Source of the DNA: Aristolochia californica
Taxonomy: Eukaryota; Streptophyta; Magnoliopsida; Piperales; Aristolochiaceae
Direction: 5' to 3'
NCBI GenBank assembly: GCA_029961685.1
Contig: JARWKL010000007.1
Coordinates: 19,477,013 to 19,541,012, forward strand
DNA length: 64,000 nt
Within the stretch, counting starts at the first letter, position 1; each line of letters begins with the position of its first letter. Below are positions 12,316 to 26,700 of the stretch, in pieces. Under the pieces are notes generated by a model. It made no database searches. It was given only the letters and a program-made list of their open reading frames with translations, and had not been told where the DNA came from. The translations under genes were made by a program, and so were the position numbers.

Positions 12316-13038
12316 TTAACTGAGTGTTAAATCTCAATCCATAAGTCATTTCATACAAAAATATAGCCCGTTACGCATGATAAATCACTTTAAATCATCT
12401 ATCATTGTTAGATCAAATTTTTGAAAATGGACAAAATAATGACTTGTTAGACTCGGGTAAATATCCCACCGCACGTTCACTTGAGAATTTAATATGTATT
12501 TGTTATTCACTTTAAAAGCTTTGGATCCATAGGTCATTTGAATCTTTAATATGTTTCAAGAATGCATATCCATTTTTAAAACATGTATAGAAAAAATCTC
12601 CTTCATGTAAAATTCCAAGCTTAATAGGGTTGGACTAATGTAACTTCCCAAACTTGGATAACAAAACTTTTGTGTTCATTTGTGGTGTGTGAATAGATAT
12701 TTTTGATTTACATTAGTTATTATTTTAAATATTTTCCACAACATCAACCATAAAATTTTTATTTTATTCTGATCTTTTTTGCCTTTTTTGTTTACGGGAT
12801 GAAGGGGGAGTGAAAACTCAAAATTTTAAGTTAAGAAAAAAGTGTACATCTAAAATGGAAATGCACAATCCACAAATGTAGAGAGAGATATTTCCAAAGG
12901 GTGTCTGTATGTTTTAGGGATCGTATACATTCTTTCGTTTTTATATCTAAGGTTTTGCAATCGTCGGGAAACATGGGAGGAGGGTGATTTTTAACTGACT
13001 GTTGACATCAAATCCATAAGTCATTTCTTACAAAAATA
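11688..13038. repeat. HOR copy 6, contracted: A-C
   Basis: Units start at 11688 (A) and 12364 (C), total 1,351 bp. The B unit is missing. The A tail (GGGTTGCGGAGGATTTTTAACTGAG near 12302) is followed by C-type sequence around 12330-12364, so the junction lies in the region shared by all classes just before the anchor. Confidence 0.9.
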
Positions 13039-15062
13039 TAGCCCGTTACGCATGACAAATCACTTTACAATCATCTATGATTGTTAGCTCAACTTTTGGA
13101 ATATGGGCAAAATAATGGATTGTTTGACTCGGGCAAATATCCCACTGCACGTTCACTTGAGAATTTAATGAGTGTTTGTTATTCTCTTTAAAAGCTTTGG
13201 ATCCATAGGTCATTTGAATCTTTAAGATGTTTCTGGCATGCATATCCATTTTTAAAACATGTGTAGAAAAAATCTCCTTCATGTAAAATTCCAAGATATT
13301 AGTTTTGGACTAGTGGAATTTCCCAAACTTGGATAACAAAACTTTTGTGTTATTTTGTGGTGTGTGAATAAATTTTCTTCATTTAATTTTTTTATTTTGT
13401 TAACTTTTTCTGTACAACAACTACGAAATTATCATTTTGTTGTGATCTTTTTGCCTATTTTGTTTACGGGATGAATGGAGAGCGAAAAACTCGAAGTTTT
13501 GATTTATGAAAAATGTGTACATCTATAACGGTAATGCACAATGCACATATGTAGAGAGAGATAATTCCAAAGACTGTCTGTAATTTTTAGGGATTGTAAG
13601 CACCTTTTTCGTTTTTAAATCTCAGGTTTTGCAATCGTCGGGAAAAATGGGTTGCGGAGAATTTTTAATTGAGTGTTGAAATTCACTCCATAAGTCATTT
13701 CATACAAAAATATAGCCCGTTATGCATGATAAATCACATTACAATCATCTATGTTTAATTATGTCAGCTTTTTGCAAATGGGCAAAATAATGGCATGTTT
13801 GACTCGGGTAAATATCCCACTGCAAGTTCACTTGAGAATTTTATTAGCGTTTTTTATTCTCTTTAAAAGATTTGCATCCATAGCTCATTTGCATCTTTAA
13901 CATGTTTCAATCATGCATATCCTTTTTTAAAACATGTGTGGATGAAATCTCTTTCTTGCAAAATTCCAAGCTATTAGGGTTAAACTAGTGGAATTTCACA
14001 AAATTGGATACCAAAACTTTTGTGTTCGTTTGTGTTGGGTGAATAAATATTCTTTATTTATATTTGTTATTGTTTTAATTTTTTTCCATACATCAACTAT
14101 AAAATTTTCATTTTGTTGTAAGCTTTTTGCCTTGTTTGTTTTCGGGATGAAGGGATAGTGAAAAGTCAAAGTTTTGATTTAATAAAAGAGTGTAGATCTA
14201 AAATGGAAAAGCACAATGCACAATTGTAGGGAGAGATAATTCCAAAGAGTGTCTGTAATTTTTAGGGATTGTAAGCTCTTTTTAGTTTTTATATCTTAGG
14301 TTTTGCAATCGTCGAAAAAAATTGGTGGCAGAAGATTTTTAACTGAGTGTTTAATTGCAATCCATAAGTCATTTCATACAAAAATATAGCCCGTTACGCA
14401 TGATAAATCACTTTACAATCATCTATGATTTGTAGATCAAATTTTTGAAAATGGGCAAAATAATGACTTGTTAGACTCGGGTAAATATCCCACCGCACGT
14501 TCACTTGAGAATTTAATGAGCGTTTGTTATTCTCTTTAAAAGCTTTGGATCCATAAAATCATTTGAATCTTTAAAATGTTTCAAGCATGCATATCCATTT
14601 TTAAAACATGTGTAGAAAAAATCTCCTGCCTGTAAAATTCCAAGCTTAATAGGGTTAGACTAATGGAATTCCCCAAACTTGGATAACAAAACTTTTGTGT
14701 TCATTTGTGGTGTGTGAATAGATATTTTTTATTTACATTAGGTATTATTTAAATATTTTTCACACATCAACTATAAAATTTTAATTTTCTTGTGATCTTT
14801 TTTGCCTTTTTTTTTTTACGGGATGAAGAGGGAGCAAAAACTTAAAGTTCTGATTTAAGAAAAAAGTGTACATCTAAAATGGAAATGCCCAATGCAAAAA
14901 TGTAGAGAGAGATATTTCCAAAGAGTGTCTGTATGTTTTTGGGATCGTATGCACTATTTCGTTTTTATATCTAAGGTTTTGCAGTCATCGGAAAATGGAG
15001 GAGGCGGACGATTTTTAACTGAGTGTTGACTTCAAATCCATAAGTCATTTCTTACAAAAATA
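13039..15062. repeat. HOR copy 7: A-B-C
   Basis: Units start at 13039 (A), 13713 (B) and 14387 (C). From about 13510 the sequence belongs to the large segmental duplication, with private variants such as GGTAATGCAC, GTTGAAATTCACTCC and AGTGTAGATCTAAAATGG shared with 22.25-23.0 kb. Confidence 0.92.
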
Positions 15063-18000
15063 TAGCCCGTTACGGATGACAAATCACTTTACAATCATCT
15101 ATGATTGTTAGCTCAACTTTTTGAATATGGGCAAAATAAAGGCTTTTTAGACTCGGGCAAATATCCCACCGCACGTTCACTTGAGAATTTAATGAGCGTT
15201 TGTTATTCTCTTTAAAAGCTTTGGATCCATAGGTGATTTGAATCTTTAACATGTTTCTGCCATGCATATCCATTTTTAAAACATGTGTAGAAAAACTCTC
15301 ATTCAAGTAAAATTTCAAGATATTAGTTTTGGACTAGTGGAATTTCCCAAACTTGGATAACAAAACTTTTGTGTTCATTTGTGGTGTGTGAATAAATTTT
15401 CTTCATTTACTTTTTTTATTGTTTTAAACTTTTTCCGTACATCAACTATGAAATTTTTATTTTGTTGTAATCTATTTGCCTTTTTTGTTTACAGGATGAA
15501 GGGAGAGCGAAAAACTCAAAGTTTTGATTTAAGAAAAATGTGTACATCTAAAACGGAAATGCACAATGCGCATATATAGAGAGAGATAATTCCAAAGAGT
15601 TTCTGTAATTTTTAGGGATTGTAAGCACCTTTTCATTTTTATATATCATGTTTTGCATTCGTCGGGAAAAATGGGTGGCGGAGGATTTTTTAACTGAGTG
15701 TTGAATTGCAATCCATAAGTCATTTAATACAAAAATATTGCCCGTTACACATGATAAATCACATTACAATCATCTATGATTAATTATGTCAGCTTTTTGC
15801 AAGTGGGCAAAATAATGGCATGTTTGACTCGGGTAAATATCCCACCGCAAGTTCACTTGAGAATTTAATGAGCGTTTGTTATTCTCTTTAAAAGCTTTGG
15901 ATCCATAGGTCATTTGCATCTTTAACATGTTTCAAACATGCATATTTATTTTTAAAACATGTGTGGATGAAATCTCTTTCTTGCAAAATTCCAAGCTATT
16001 AGGGTTAAACTAGTGGAATTTCCCAAAATTGGATAACAAAACTTTTGTGTTCATTTGTGTTGGGTGAATAAATTTTATTTATTTATATTTGTTATTGTTT
16101 TAAATTTTTTCCATACATCAACTATAAAATTTTCATTTTGTTGTAAGCTTTTTACCTTGTTTGTTTTCAGGATGAAGGGAGAGTGAAAAGTCAAAGTTTT
16201 GATTTAAGAAAAAAGTGTTAATCTAAAATGGAAAAGCACAATGCACAATTGTAGGGATTTATAACTCCAAAGAGTTTTTTGTAATTTTTAGGGATTGTAA
16301 GCTCTTTTTAGTTTTTATATCTCAGGTTTTGCAATCGACAGGAAAAATTGGTGGCAGAGGATTTTTATCGGAGTGTTGAATTGCAATCCATAAGTCATTT
16401 CATACAAAAATATAGCTTGTTACGCATGATAAATCACATTACAATCATCTATGATTAATTATGTCAACTTTTTGCAAATGGGGAAAATAATGGCATGTTT
16501 GACTTGGGTAAATATCCCACCGCAAGTTCACTTGAGAATTTAATGAGCGTTTGTTATTCTCTTTAAAAACTTTGCATCCATAGCTCATTTGCATCTTTAA
16601 CATGTTTCAAACATGCATATCTATTTTTAAAACATGTGTTGATGAAATCTCTTTCTTGCAAAATTCCAAGCAATAGGGGTAAACTAGTGGAATTTCCCAA
16701 AATTGGATAACAAAGCTTTTGTGTTCATTTGTGTTGGGTGAATAAATTTTTTTTATTTATATTCGTTACTGTTTTAAATTTTTTCCATACATCAACTATA
16801 AAATTTTCATTTTGTTGTAAGCTTTTTGCCTTGTTTGTTTTTGGAATGAAGGGAGAGCGAAAAGTCAAAGTTTTGATTAAAGAAAAGTGTGTACATCTAA
16901 AATGGAAAAGCTCAATGCACAATTTTTGGGAGAGATAATTCCAAACAGTGTCTGTAATTTTTAGGGATTCTAAGCTCTTTTTAGTTTTTATATCTCAGGG
17001 TTTGCAATCGTTGGGAAAAATTGGAGGCAGAGGATTCTTAACTGAGTGTTGAATTGCAATCCATAAGTCATTTCATACAAAAATATAGCCCGTTACGCAT
17101 GATAAATCACATTACAATCATCTATGATTAATTATGTCAACTTTTTGCAAATGGGGAAAATAATGGCATGTTTGACTTGGGTAAATATCCCACTGCAAGT
17201 TCACTTGAGAATTTAATGACCGTTTGTTATTCTCTTTAAAAGATTTGTATCCAAAGCACATTTGCATCTTTAACATGTTTCAAACACGCATATCCATTTT
17301 TAAAACATGTGTGGATGAAATCTCTTTCTTTCAAAATTCCAAGCTATTAGGGTTCAACTAGTGGAATTTCCCAAAATTGGATAACAAAACTTTTGTGTTC
17401 ATTTGAGTTGGGTGAATAAATTTTCTTTATTTATATTTGTTATTGTTTTAAATTTTTTCCATACATCAAATATTAAATTTTCATTTTTTTCTAAGCTTTT
17501 TGCCTTGTTTGTTTTCGGGATGAAGGGAGAGCGAAAAGTCAAAGTTTGATTTAAGAAAAGAGTGTACATCTAAAATGGAAAAGCACAATGCACAATTGTA
17601 GGGAGTGATAATTCCAAAGAGTGTCTATAATTTTTAGGGATTGTAAGCTCTTTTTAGTTTTTATATCTCAGGTTTTGCAAACATCGGGAAAAATAGGTGG
17701 CAGAGGATTTTTAACTGAGTGTTGAATTGCAATCCATAAGTCATTTCATACAAAAATATAGCCCGTTACGCATGATAAACCACTTTACAATCATCTATGA
17801 TTGTTAGATCAAATTTTTTGAAAGTGGGCAAAATAATGACTTATTAGACTCAGGTAAATAGCCCACCGCACTTGAGAATTTAACGAGCGTTGGTTATTCT
17901 CTTTAAAAGCTTTGGATCCATAGGTCATTTGAATTTTTAACATGTTTCAAGCATGCATATCCATTTTTAAAACATGTGCAGAAAAAATCTCCTTCATGTA

Positions 18001-18130
18001 AAATTCCAAGCTTAATAGGGTTGGACTAATGAAATTTCCCAAACTTGGATAACAAAACTTTTGTGTTCATTTGTGGTGAGTGAATAGATATTTTTTATTT
18101 ACATTAGTTATTATTTTAAATATTTTCCAC

Positions 18131-18149
18131 ACATCAACTATAAAATTTT
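18131..18149. other. C-to-B recombination junction (19-bp shared tract)
   Basis: Upstream sequence is class C (GTGAATAGATATTTT, TTTTCCACACATC). Downstream is class B (TTGTAAGCTTTTAGCCTTGTTTGATTTCGGG). In the duplicate the same two flanks are separated by one further unit, with the shared tract present twice, at 26868-26886 and 27545-27563 (677 bp apart). Copy 1 is therefore what a crossover between those two tracts would leave. Confidence 0.75.
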
Positions 18150-19012
18150 CAGTTAGTTGTAAGCTTTTAGCCTTGTTTGATTTCGGGATGAAGGGAGAGC
18201 GAAAAGTAAAAGTTTTGATATAAGAAAAAAGTGTACATCTAAAATGGAAAAGCACAATGCACTATTGTAGGGAGAGATAATTCCAAAGAATGTCTGTAAT
18301 TTTTAGGGATTGTAAGCTCTTTTAAGTTTTTATATCTCAAGTTTTGCAATCGTCGGGAAAAATTGGTGGCAGAGGATTTTTAACTGAGTGTTGAATTGCA
18401 ATCCATAATTCATTTCATACAAAAATATAGCCCGTTACGCATGATAAATCACTTTACAATCATCTATGATTGTTAGATAAAATTTTTTAAAATGGGCAAA
18501 ATAATGACTTGTTAGACTCGGGTAAATATCCCACCGCACGGTCACTTAAGAATTTAATGAGCGTTTTTTATTCACTTTAAAAGTTTTGGATCCATAGGTC
18601 ATTTGAATCTTTAACATATTTCAAGCATCCATATCCATTTTTAAAACATGTGTAGAAAAAATCTTCTTCATGTAAAATTCCAAGCTTAATAGGGTTGGAC
18701 TAATGGAATTACCCAAACATGGATAACAAAAATTTTGTGTTCATTTGTGGTGAGTGAATATATATTTTTTATTTACATTAGTTATTATTTTAAATATTTT
18801 CCACACATCAACTATAAAAATTTTATTTTGTTGTGATCTTTTTTGCCTTTTTTGTTCACGGGATGAAGGGGGAGCGAAAATTCAAAGTTCTGATTTAAGA
18901 AAAAAGTGTACATCTAAAATGGAAATGCACAATGCACAAATGTAGAGATAGATATTTCCAAAGAGTGTATGTATGTTTTAGGGATCGTATGCGCTTTTTC
19001 GTTTTTAAATCT

Positions 19013-19018
19013 AAGGGG
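19013..19018. other. 22-bp internal deletion junction, copy 1
   Basis: The sequence runs CTAAGGGGGAGGCGGG. Ordinary C tails have TTTTGCAATCGTCGGGAAAC and some of the G run between CTAAGG and AGGCGGG. The same junction occurs at 28429-28432 in the duplicated copy, so it predates the segmental duplication. Confidence 0.85.
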
Positions 19019-19080
19019 GAGGCGGGCGATTTTTAACTGAGTGTTGACTTCAAATCCATAAGTCATTTCTTACAAAAATA

Positions 19081-19753
19081 TAGCCTGTTACGCATGACAA
19101 ATCACTTTAAAATCATCTATGATTGTTAGCTCAACTTTTTGAATATGGGCAAAATAATGGCTTGTTTGACTCGGGCAAATATCCCACCGCACGTTCACTT
19201 GAGAATTTAATGAGCGTTTGTTATTCTCTTTAAAAGCTTTGGATCCATAGGTCATTTGCATCTTTAACATGTTGCAAACATGCATATCCATTTTTAAAAC
19301 ATGTGTAGAAAAAATCTCCTTCATGTAAAATTCCAAGCTTAATAGGGTTGGACTAATGGAATTTCCCAAACTTGGATAACAAAACTTTTGTGTTCATTTG
19401 TGGTGTGTGAATAGATATTTTTTATTTACATTAGTTATTATTTTAAATATTTTCCACACATAAACTATAAAATTTTTATTTTGTTGTGATCTTTTTTGCC
19501 TTTTTTGTTCACTGGATGAAGGGGGAGCGAAAACTCAAAGTTCTGATTTAAGAAAAAAGTGTACATCTAAAATGGAAATGCACAATGCACAAATGTAGAG
19601 AGAGATATTTCCAACAGAGTCTGTATGTTTTAGGGATCGTATGCACTTTTTCGGCTATATATCTATGGTTTCGCAATCGTCGGGAAACGGGGAAGGCGGG
19701 CGATTTTTAACTGAGTGTTGACTTCAAATCCATAAGTCATTTCTACAAAAATA
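19081..19753. repeat. Single hybrid unit: A head, C body and tail
   Basis: The head is class A (GTTAGCTCAACTTTTTGAA). From about 19340 the body is class C (AAGCTTAATAGGGTTGGACTAATGG, GTGAATAGATATTTT), and it is followed directly by another A head at 19754. The middle has B-like bits (TTTGCATC, GCAAACATG). The duplicate at 28495 has the same structure. Confidence 0.87.
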
Positions 19754-21774
19754 TAACCCGTTACGCATGGCAAATCTCTTTACAATCATCTATGATTGTT
19801 AGCTCAACTTTTTGAATATGGGCAAAATAATGGCTTGTTTGACTCGGGCAAATATCCTACCGCACGTTCACTTGAGAATTTAATGAGCGTTTGTTATTCT
19901 CTTTAAAAGCTTTGGATCCATAGGTCATTTGAATCTTTAACATGTTTCTGGCATGCATATCCATTTTTAAAACATGTGTAGAAAAAATCTCCTTCATGTA
20001 AAATTCCAAGATATTTGTTTTGGACTAGTGGAATTTCCCAAACTTGGATAACAAAACTTTTGCGTTCATTTGTGGTGTGTGAATAAATTTTCTTCGTTTA
20101 ATTTTTTTATTGTTTTAAACTTTTTCCGTACATCAACTATGAAATTTTCATTTTGCTGTGATCTATTTGCCTTTTTTGTTTACAGGATGAACGGAGAGTG
20201 AAAAACTGAAAGTTTTCATTTAAGAAAAATGTGTACATCTAAAACAGAAATGCACAATGCACATATGTAGAGAGAGAGAATTCCAAAGAGTTTCTATAAT
20301 TTTTAGGGATTGTAAGCACCTTTTCATTTTTATATCTCAGGTTTTGCAATCGTCGGGAAAAATGGGTTGCGAAGGATTTTTAACTGAGTGTTTAATTGCA
20401 ATCCATAAGTCATTTCATACAAAAATATAGCCCGTTACGCATGATAAATCACATTACAATCATCAATGATTAATTATGTCAGCTTTTGACAAATGGGCAA
20501 AATAATGGGATGTTTGACTCGGGTAAATATCCCACCGCAAGTTCACTTGAGAATTTAATGAACGTTTGTTATTCTCTTTAAAAGCTTTGCATCCATAGCT
20601 CATTTGCATCTTTAACATGTTTCAAACATGCATATCCATTTTTAAAACATGTGTGGACGAAATCTCTTTCTTGCAAAATTCCAAGCTATTAGGGTTAAAC
20701 TAGTGGAATATCCCAAAATTGGATAACAAAACTTTTGTGTTCATTTGTGCTGGGTGAATAATTTTCTTTATTTATATTTGTTATTTTTTAAATTTTTTTC
20801 CATACATCAACTATAAAATTTTCATTTTGTTGTGAGCTTTTTGCCTTGTTTGTTTTCGGGCAGAAGAGAAAGCGAAATGTCAAAGTTTTGATTTAAGAAA
20901 AAAGTTTACATCTAAAATGGAAAAGCAGAATGCACAATTGTAGGGAGAGATAATTCCAAAGAGTGTCTGTAATTTTTAGGGATTGTAAGCTCTTTTTAGT
21001 TTTTATATCTCAGGTTTTGCAATCGTCGGGAAAAGTTGGTGGCAGAGGATTTTTAACAGAGTGTTGAATTGCAATCCATAAGTCATTTCATACAAAAAAA
21101 TAGCCCGTTACGCATGATAAATCTCTTTACAATCATTTATGATTGTTAGATCAAATTTTTGAAAATGGGCAAAATAATGACTTCTTAGACTCGGGTAAAT
21201 ATCCCACCGCACGTTCACTTGAGAATTTAATGAGCGTTTGTTATTCTCTTTAAAAGCTTTGGATCCAGAGGTCATTTTAATCTCTAACATGTTTCAAGCA
21301 TGCATATGCATTTTTAAAACATGTGTAGAAAACATCTCCTTCATGTAAAATTCCAAGCTTAATAGGTTGGACTAATGGAATATCCCAAACTTTCATAACA
21401 AAACTTTTGTGTTCATTTGTGGTGTGTGAATAGATATTTTATATTTACATTAGTTATTATTTTAAATATTTTCCACACATCAACTACAAAATTTTTATTT
21501 TGTTGTGATCTTTTTTGCCTTTTTTGTTTACGGGATGAAGGGGGAGCGAAAACTCAAAGTTCTGATTTAAGAAAAAAGTGTACATCTAAAATGGAAATGC
21601 ACAATGCACAAATGTAGAGAGAGATATTTCCAAAGAGGGTTTGTATGTTTTAGGGATCGTAAGCACTTTTTCGTTTTTATATCTAACGTTTTGCAATCGT
21701 CGGGAAACGGGGATGGCGGTGGAGTTTTAACTGAGTGTTGACTTCAAATTCATAAGTCATTTCTTACAAAAATA
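19754..21774. repeat. HOR copy 10: A-B-C
   Basis: Units start at 19754 (A, anchor TATAACCCGTTACGC), 20428 (B) and 21101 (C). The B tail has the private variant AGAAAGCGAAATGTC, also in the duplicate at about 30.15 kb. The C unit has GGATCCAGAGG instead of GGATCCATAGG. Confidence 0.92.
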
Positions 21775-23795
21775 TAGCCCATTACGCATGACAAATCAGT
21801 TTACCATCATCTATATTGTTACCTAAACTTTTTGAATATGGGCAAAATAATGGCTTGTTTGACTTGGGCAAATATCCCACCGCACGTTCACTTGAGAATT
21901 TAGTGAGCATTTGTTATTTTCTATAAAAGCTTTGGATCCATAGGTCATTTCAATCTTTAACATGTTTCTGGCATGAATATCCATTTTTAAAACATGTGTA
22001 GAAAAAATCCCCTTTATGTAAAATTCCAAGATATTAGTTTTGGACTTGTGGAATTTCCCAAACTTGGATAACAAAACTTTTGTGTTCATTTGTGGTGTGT
22101 GAATAAATTTTCTTCATTTATTTTTTTATTGTTTTAAACTTTTTTCCGTACATCAACTATGAAATTTTCATTTTGCTGTGATCTATTTGCCTTTTTTGTT
22201 TACGGAATTAAGGAGAGCGAAAAACTCAAAGTTTTGATTTAAGAAAAATGTGTACATCTAAAAGGGTAATGCACAATGCACATATGTAGAGAGAGATAAT
22301 TCCAAAGACTGTCTGTAATTTTTAGGGATTGTAAGCACCTTTTTCGTTTTTAAATCTCAGGTTTTGCAATCGTCGGAAAAAATGGGTTGCGGAGAATTTT
22401 TAATTGAGTGTTGAAATTCACTCCATAAGTCATTTCATACAAAAATATAGCCCGTTATGCATGATAAATCACATTACAATCATCTATGATTAATTATGTC
22501 AGCTTTTTGCAAATGGGCAAAATAATGGCATGTTTGACTCGGGTAAATATCCCACCGCAAGTTCACTTGAGAATTTTATTAGCGTTTGTTATTCTCTTTA
22601 AAAGATTTGCATCCATAGCTCATTTGCATCTTTAACATGTTTCAATCATGCATATCCTTTTTTAAAACATGTGTGGATGAAATCTCTTTCTTGCAAAATT
22701 CCAAGCTATTAGGGTTAAACTAGTGGAATTTCACAAAATTGGATACCAAAACTTTTGTGTTCGTTTGTGTTGGGTGAATAAATATTCTTTATTTATATTT
22801 GTTATTGTTTTAATTTTTTTCCTTACATCAACTATAAAATTTTCATTTTGTTGTAAGCTTTTTGCCTTGTTTGTTTTCGGGATGAAGGGATAGTGAAAAA
22901 TAAAAGTTTTGATTTAATAAAAGAGTGTAGATCTAAAATGGAAAAGCACAATGCACAATTGTAGGGAGAGAAAATTCCAAAGAGTGTCTGTAATTTTTAG
23001 GGATTGTAAGCTCTTTTTAGTTTTTATATCTCAGGTTTTGCAATCGTCGGAAAAAATTGGTGGCAGAAGATTTTTAACTGAGTGTTGAATTGCAATCCAT
23101 AAGTCATTGCATACAAAAATATAGCCCGTTACGCATGATAAATCACTTTACAATCATCTATGATTTGTAGATCAAATTTTTGAAAATGGGCAAAATAATG
23201 ACTTGTTAGACTCGGGTAAATATCCCACCGCATGTTCACTTGAGAATTTAATGAGCGTTTGTTATTCTCTTTAAAAGCTTTGGATCCATAAGGTCATTTG
23301 AATCTTTAAAATGTTTCAAGCATGCATATCCATTTTTAAAACATGTGTAGAAAAAATCTCCTGCCTGTAAAATTCCAAGCTTAATAGGGTTAGACTAATG
23401 GAATTCCCCAAACTTGGATAACAAAACTTTTGTGATCATTTGTGGTGTGTGAATAGATATTTTTTATTTACATTAGTTATTATTTAAATATTTTTCACAC
23501 ATCAACTATAAAATTTTAATTTTCTTGTGATCTTTTTTGCCTTTTTTTTTACGGGATGAAGAGGGAGCAAAAACTCAAAGTTCTGATTTAAGAAAAAAGT
23601 GTACATCTAAAATGGAAATGCGCAATGCAAAAATGTAGAGAGAGATATTTCCAAAGAGTGTCTGTATGTTTTAGGGATCGTATGCACTATTTCGTTTTTA
23701 TATCTAAGGTTTTGCAATCGTCGGAAAATGGAGGAGGTGGACGATTTTTAACTGAGTGTTGACTTCAAATCCATAAGTCATTTCTTACAAAAATA
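21775..23795. repeat. HOR copy 11: A-B-C
   Basis: Units start at 21775 (A), 22448 (B) and 23122 (C). The B and C units are near copies of those at 13713 and 14387. The A body lacks ACTAGT (GGACTTGTGG). Confidence 0.92.
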
Positions 23796-26700
23796 TAGCC
23801 CGTTATGGATGACAAATCACTTTACAATCATCTATGATTGTTAGCTCAACTTTTTGAATATGGGCATAATAATGGCTTGTTTGACTCGGGCAAATATCCC
23901 ACCGCACGTTCACTTGAGAATTTAATGAGTGTTTGTTATTCTCTTTAAAAGCTTTGGATCCATAGGTGATTTGAATCTTTAACATGTTTCTGCCATGCAT
24001 ATCCATTTTTAAAACATGTGTAGAAAAACTCTCATTCATGTAAAATTTCAAGATATTAGTTTTGGACTAGTGGAATTTCCCAAACTTGGATAACAAAACT
24101 TTTGTGTTCATTTGTGGTGTGTGAATAAATTTTCTTCATTTACTTTTTTTATTGTTTTAAACTTTTTCCGTACATTAACTATGAAATTTTTATTTTGCTG
24201 TAATCTATTTGCCTTTTTTGTTTACGGGATGAAGGGAGAGCGAAAAACTCAAAGTTTTGATTTAAGAAAAATGTGTACATCTAAAACGGAAATGCACAAT
24301 GCACATATGTAGAGAGAGATAATTCCAAAGAGTTTCTATAATTTTTAGGGATTGTAAGCACCTTTTCATTTTTATATATCATGTTTTGCATTCGTCGGGA
24401 AAAATGGGTGGCGGAGGCTTTTTAACTGAGTGTTGAATTGCAATCCATAAGTCATTTAATACAAAAATATAGCCCGTTACGCATGATAAATCACATTACA
24501 ATCATCTATGATTAATTATGTCAGCTTTTTGCAAATGGGCAAAATAATGGCATGTTTGACTCGGGTAAATATCCCACCGCAAGTTCACTTGAGAATTTAA
24601 TGAGCATTTGTTATTCTCTTTAAAAGCTTTGGATCCATAGGTCATTTGCATCTTTAACATGTTTCAAACATACATATTTATTTTTAAAACATGTGTGGAT
24701 GAAATCTCTTTCTTGCAAAATTCCAAGCTATTAGGGTTAAACTAGTGGAATTTCCCAAAATTGGATAACAAAACTTTTGTGTTCATTTGTGTTGGGTGAA
24801 TAAATTTTCTTTATTTATATTTGTTATTGTTTTAAATTTTTTCCATACATCAACTATAAAATTTTCATTTTGTTGTAAGCTTTTTGCCTTGTTTGTTTTC
24901 AGGATGAAGGGAGAGTGAAAAGTCAAAGTTTTGATTTAAGAAAAAAGTGTTAATCTAAAATGGAAAAGCACAATGCACAATTGTAGGGATTTATAACTCC
25001 AAAGAGTTTTTGTAATTTTTAGGGATTGTAAGCTCTTTTTAGTTTTTATATCTCAGGTTTTGCAATCGACAGGAAAAATTGGTGGCAGAGGATTTTTATC
25101 GGAGTGTTGAATTGCAATCCATAAGTCATTTCATACAAAAATATAGCTTGTTACGCATGATAAATCACATTACAATCATCTATGATTAATTATGTCAACT
25201 TTTTGCAAAAGGGGAAAAAAATGGCATGTTTGACTTGGGTAAATATCCCACCGCAAGTTCACTTGAGAATTTAATGAGCGTTTGTTATTCTCTTTAAAAA
25301 CTTTGCATCTATAGCTCATTTGCATCTTTAACATGTTTCAAACATGCATATCTATTTTTAAAACATGTGTTGATGAAATCTTTTTCTTGCAAAATTCCAA
25401 GCAATAGGGGTAAACTAGTGGAATTTCCCAAAATTGGATAACAAAGCATTTGTGTTCATTTGTGTTGGGTGAATAAATTTTTTTTATTTATATTCGTTAC
25501 TGTTTTAAATTTTTTCCATACATCAACTATAAAATTTTCATTTTGTTGTAAGCTTTTTGCCTTGTTTGTTTTCGGAATGAAGGGAGAGCGAAAAGTCAAA
25601 GTTTTGATTAAAGAAAAGAGTGTACATCTAAAATGGAAAAGCTCAATGCACAATTTTTGGGAGAGATAATTCCAAACAGTGTCTGTAATTTTTAGGGATT
25701 CTAAGCTCTTTCTAGTTTTTATATCTCAGGGTTTGCAATCGTTGGGAAAAATTGGAGGCAGAGGATTTTTAACTGAGTGTTGAATTGCAATCCATAAGTC
25801 ATTTCATACAAAAATATAGCCCGTTACGCCTGATAAATCACATTACAATCATCTATGATTAATTATGTCAACTTTTTGCAAATGGGGAAAATAATGGCAT
25901 GTTTGACTTGGGTAAATATCCCACTGCAAGTTCACTTGAGAATTTAATGACCGTTTGTTATTCTCTTTAAAAGATTTGTATCCATAGGACATTTGCATCT
26001 TTAACATGTTTCAAACACGCATATCCATTTTTAAAACATGTGTGGATGAAATCTCTTTCTTTCAAAATTCCAAGCTATTAGGGTTCAACTAGTGGAATTT
26101 CCCAAAATTGGATAACAAAACTTTTGTGTTCATTTGAGTTGGGTGAATAAATTTTCTTTATTTATATTTGTTATTGTTTTAAATTTTTTCCATACATCAA
26201 ATATTAAATTTTCATTTTTTTCTAAGCTTTTTGCCTTGTTTGTTTTCGGGATGAAGGGAGAGCGAAAAGTCAAAGTTTGATTTAAGAAAAGAGTGTACAT
26301 CTAAAATGGAAAAGCAAAATGCACAATTGTAGGGAGTGATAATTCCAAAGAGTGTCTATAATTTTTAGGGATTGTAAGCTCTTTTTAGTTTTTATATCTC
26401 AGGTTTTGCAAACATCGGGAAAAATAGGTGGCAGAGGATTTTTAACTGAGTGTTGAATTGCAATCCATAAGTCATTTCATACAAAAATATAGCCCGTTAT
26501 GCATGATAAACCACTTTACAATCATCTATGATTGTTAGATCAAATTTTTTGAAAGTGGGCAAAATAATGACTTATTAGACTCAGGTAAATAGCCCACCGC
26601 ACGTTCACTTGAGAATTTAACGAGCGTTGGTTATTCTCTTTAAAAGCTTTGGATCCATAGGTCATTTGAATTTTTAACATGTTTCAAGCATGCATATCCA

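Larger units (their letters stand above)
15063..19080. repeat. HOR copy 8, expanded: A-B-B-B-(C/B)-C
   Basis: Units start at 15063 (A), 15738, 16413 and 17086 (three B), 17759 (C head with B tail) and 18428 (C), total 4,018 bp. The hybrid at 17759 changes from C to B within ACATCAACTATAAAATTTT at 18131-18149. The last C unit is only 653 bp because 22 bp are missing at about 19015, which removes the CENP-B-like patch. Confidence 0.9.
13510..21430. repeat. Segmental duplication, copy 1 (about 7.9 kb)
   Basis: A run of about 12 units recurs at 22247-30710 with the same unit order and the same private variants. The offset is about 8,730 bp up to about 18.1 kb, about 9,414 bp to about 20.6 kb, and about 9,280 bp after that. 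The jumps are one whole unit and about 132 bp of deletion in copy 2. Before 13510 and after 21430 the two copies become different sub-variants: at the right end, copy 1 continues as C (GAATAGATATT) and copy 2 as A (GAATAAATTTTC). Divergence is low by eye, suggesting a recent event. Confidence 0.88.
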
